NCBI GenBank assembly: GCA_002494885.1
Contig: DACV01000002.1
Location: forward strand, 62,001 to 126,000
Direction of reading: 5' to 3'
DNA: 64,000 nucleotides
Origin: Methanobacterium sp. UBA44
GTDB lineage: Archaea; Methanobacteriota; Methanobacteria; Methanobacteriales; Methanobacteriaceae
The position numbers were made by a program, and so were the translations under genes. This document shows positions 63,257-64,000 of the stretch, in pieces. Every line of letters begins with the position of its first letter. Positions within the stretch are counted from its first letter, which is position 1. Below the pieces are notes generated by a model. That model did no database searches. It was not told the origin of the DNA and saw nothing but the letters and a program-made list of their open reading frames with translations.

Positions 63257-63676
63257 ATGAACTATCAATTTAAAAGTTACAGAAAAGGAAACATAGTGCA
63301 GATTTGTATCGATGCTGAATTAATCGAAAAAGAGATTAAAGAGGCATATTATGATTTAAAATCAGCAGAAAATTCTATTAACAATGCAAATTACAAATGG
63401 TCCATAGTCCAAAGTTATTACTCCATGTTCCATGCGTTTAGAGGACTTCTTTTCAGTAGGGGTTACAAAGAAAAAAGTCATTCTGCCCTTAAATCCGCAA
63501 TTAAAACTCTTTTTGTGGATTATGGTGTTATAAGTGATACTGTATTCTTTGAATTCGATTCAGCAATGAAGGCAAGAGAAATGGCGGATTACAGTTATAT
63601 TTATGATAAAACTACTGCATTAAATATGCTTGAATCAACTAAAAAATTAATTGATGAGGTAGAGAGCTTGCTTTAG
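63257..63676 (+). CDS. HEPN-domain protein inside the cas adaptation operon
   Basis: This 139-residue all-helical protein fits the HEPN family: ELIEKEIKEAYYDLKSAENS, YKWSIVQSYYSMFHAFRGLLF and the RNase motif R68-x6-H75 (RGYKEKSH). HEPN proteins are often toxins, usually with an MNT partner; none is seen. It lies 34 bases after cas4 and 11 bases before cas1 in the same direction, so it is transcribed with the adaptation genes. A suicide or RNA-cleaving function linked with CRISPR is possible but not proven. Confidence 0.82.
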   Translation: MNYQFKSYRKGNIVQICIDAELIEKEIKEAYYDLKSAENSINNANYKWSIVQSYYSMFHAFRGLLFSRGYKEKSHSALKSAIKTLFVDYGVISDTVFFEFDSAMKAREMADYSYIYDKTTALNMLESTKKLIDEVESLL

Positions 63677-63687
63677 GGTGAAAGGTC

Positions 63688-64000
63688 ATGAAAAAGAACT
63701 ATTACTTAATGTCGGACGGATTGCTTAAAAGAAGAGAAAACACAGTTTATTTTATAAATAAGGATGTTAAAAAGCCAATTCCAATAAACAAAATCTATTC
63801 CATCTATGCCTACGGCTCGTTAACCTTTTCATCTCAGGCCATGCGGCTTTTAGCGAAAGAAGGCATACCGGTTCATTTCTTTAATTATTACGGCTATTAT
63901 GATGGCAGTTTTTACCCAAGAGAAAAGCTCCTATCTGGAGATCTGATCATAAAGCAGGCTGAACACTATCTGGATCATGAAAAGAGGATGTTCATAGCCA
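63688..64000 (+). CDS. cas1: Cas1 integrase, cut by window edge
   Basis: The first 104 codons of cas1 are visible. YYLMSDGLLKRRENTVYFI, then IPINKIYSIYAYGSLTFSSQAM, RLLAKEGIPVHFFNYYGYYDGSF and the start of the helical domain are typical. The catalytic Glu, His and Asp lie outside. AAAGGTC precedes ATG 63688. Confidence 0.95.
   Translation, partial: MKKNYYLMSDGLLKRRENTVYFINKDVKKPIPINKIYSIYAYGSLTFSSQAMRLLAKEGIPVHFFNYYGYYDGSFYPREKLLSGDLIIKQAEHYLDHEKRMFIA

Overview
The window is archaeal and most likely comes from a hydrogenotrophic methanogen of the Methanobacterium group. Supporting genes include a [NiFe] hydrogenase of the F420-non-reducing (Mvh) type, an F420-dependent NADP reductase, HMG-CoA reductase, RFC clamp loader, two archaeal histones, aIF2-gamma, aIF5B, RpoE1/RpoE2 and a sortase. 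The DNA is A+T rich, with BRE/TATA promoters and GGTG/GAGG ribosome binding sites. Genus is inferred from gene content; no rRNA or tRNA gene is visible.

Layout. 1-4.7 kb: the end of a sortase gene, then two 2[4Fe-4S] ferredoxin genes sharing 211 identical bases. The second leads a ferredoxin / V4R-domain protein / hydrogenase small / large subunit operon that has no MvhD. 4.9-9.1 kb: a Roadblock-domain protein and two overlapping radical-SAM genes. 9.6-12.1 kb: rfcS-rfcL. 12-17 kb: small enzymes, a 30-residue Cys-rich ORF, and decayed histidine-kinase and DUF368-transporter genes. 17-26.6 kb: DedA, HtpX with an EF-hand-like insert, signal-peptidase-like protein, aroD, sucD, hmgA, VIT-type transporter, TatD-like hydrolase, aroE and a PIN protein.

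26.6-29 kb: short genes, a ribbon-helix-helix regulator unit, a remnant CRISPR repeat and a CRISPR array of 12 intact repeats plus one degenerate terminal repeat, read on the minus strand and flanked on both sides by hairpins. 29-39 kb: hisS-hisI, a PIN-ATPase-KH protein, npdG, hxlB, endA, trpS and thrC. 39.3-48.1 kb: a histone, then an information-processing block (L7Ae, S28e, L24e, ndk, infB, S6e, aIF2-gamma, PIN, ppa, rpoE1, rpoE2, dephospho-CoA kinase, S24e, S27ae). About 540 bases between ndk and infB are a run of 16 or so different small hairpins. 48-52.9 kb: argH, Hsp20, a KH/PP-loop ATPase, a PEBP protein and a second histone.

53.3-64 kb: a type I-B (Tneap-like) CRISPR-Cas locus in the order cas6, cas8b1, cas7, cas5, cas3, then a block of intact and broken toxin-antitoxin-like genes, then cas4, a HEPN protein and cas1 (cut by the window edge). 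The most striking element lies between cas6 and cas8b1: two degenerate CRISPR repeats around one spacer-like sequence on the opposite strand. The first 16 spacer bases recur exactly beside the BRE/TATA promoter of cas8b1. This is the architecture expected of a crRNA-like RNA that guides Cascade to repress its own cas operon (CreR/CreA type).
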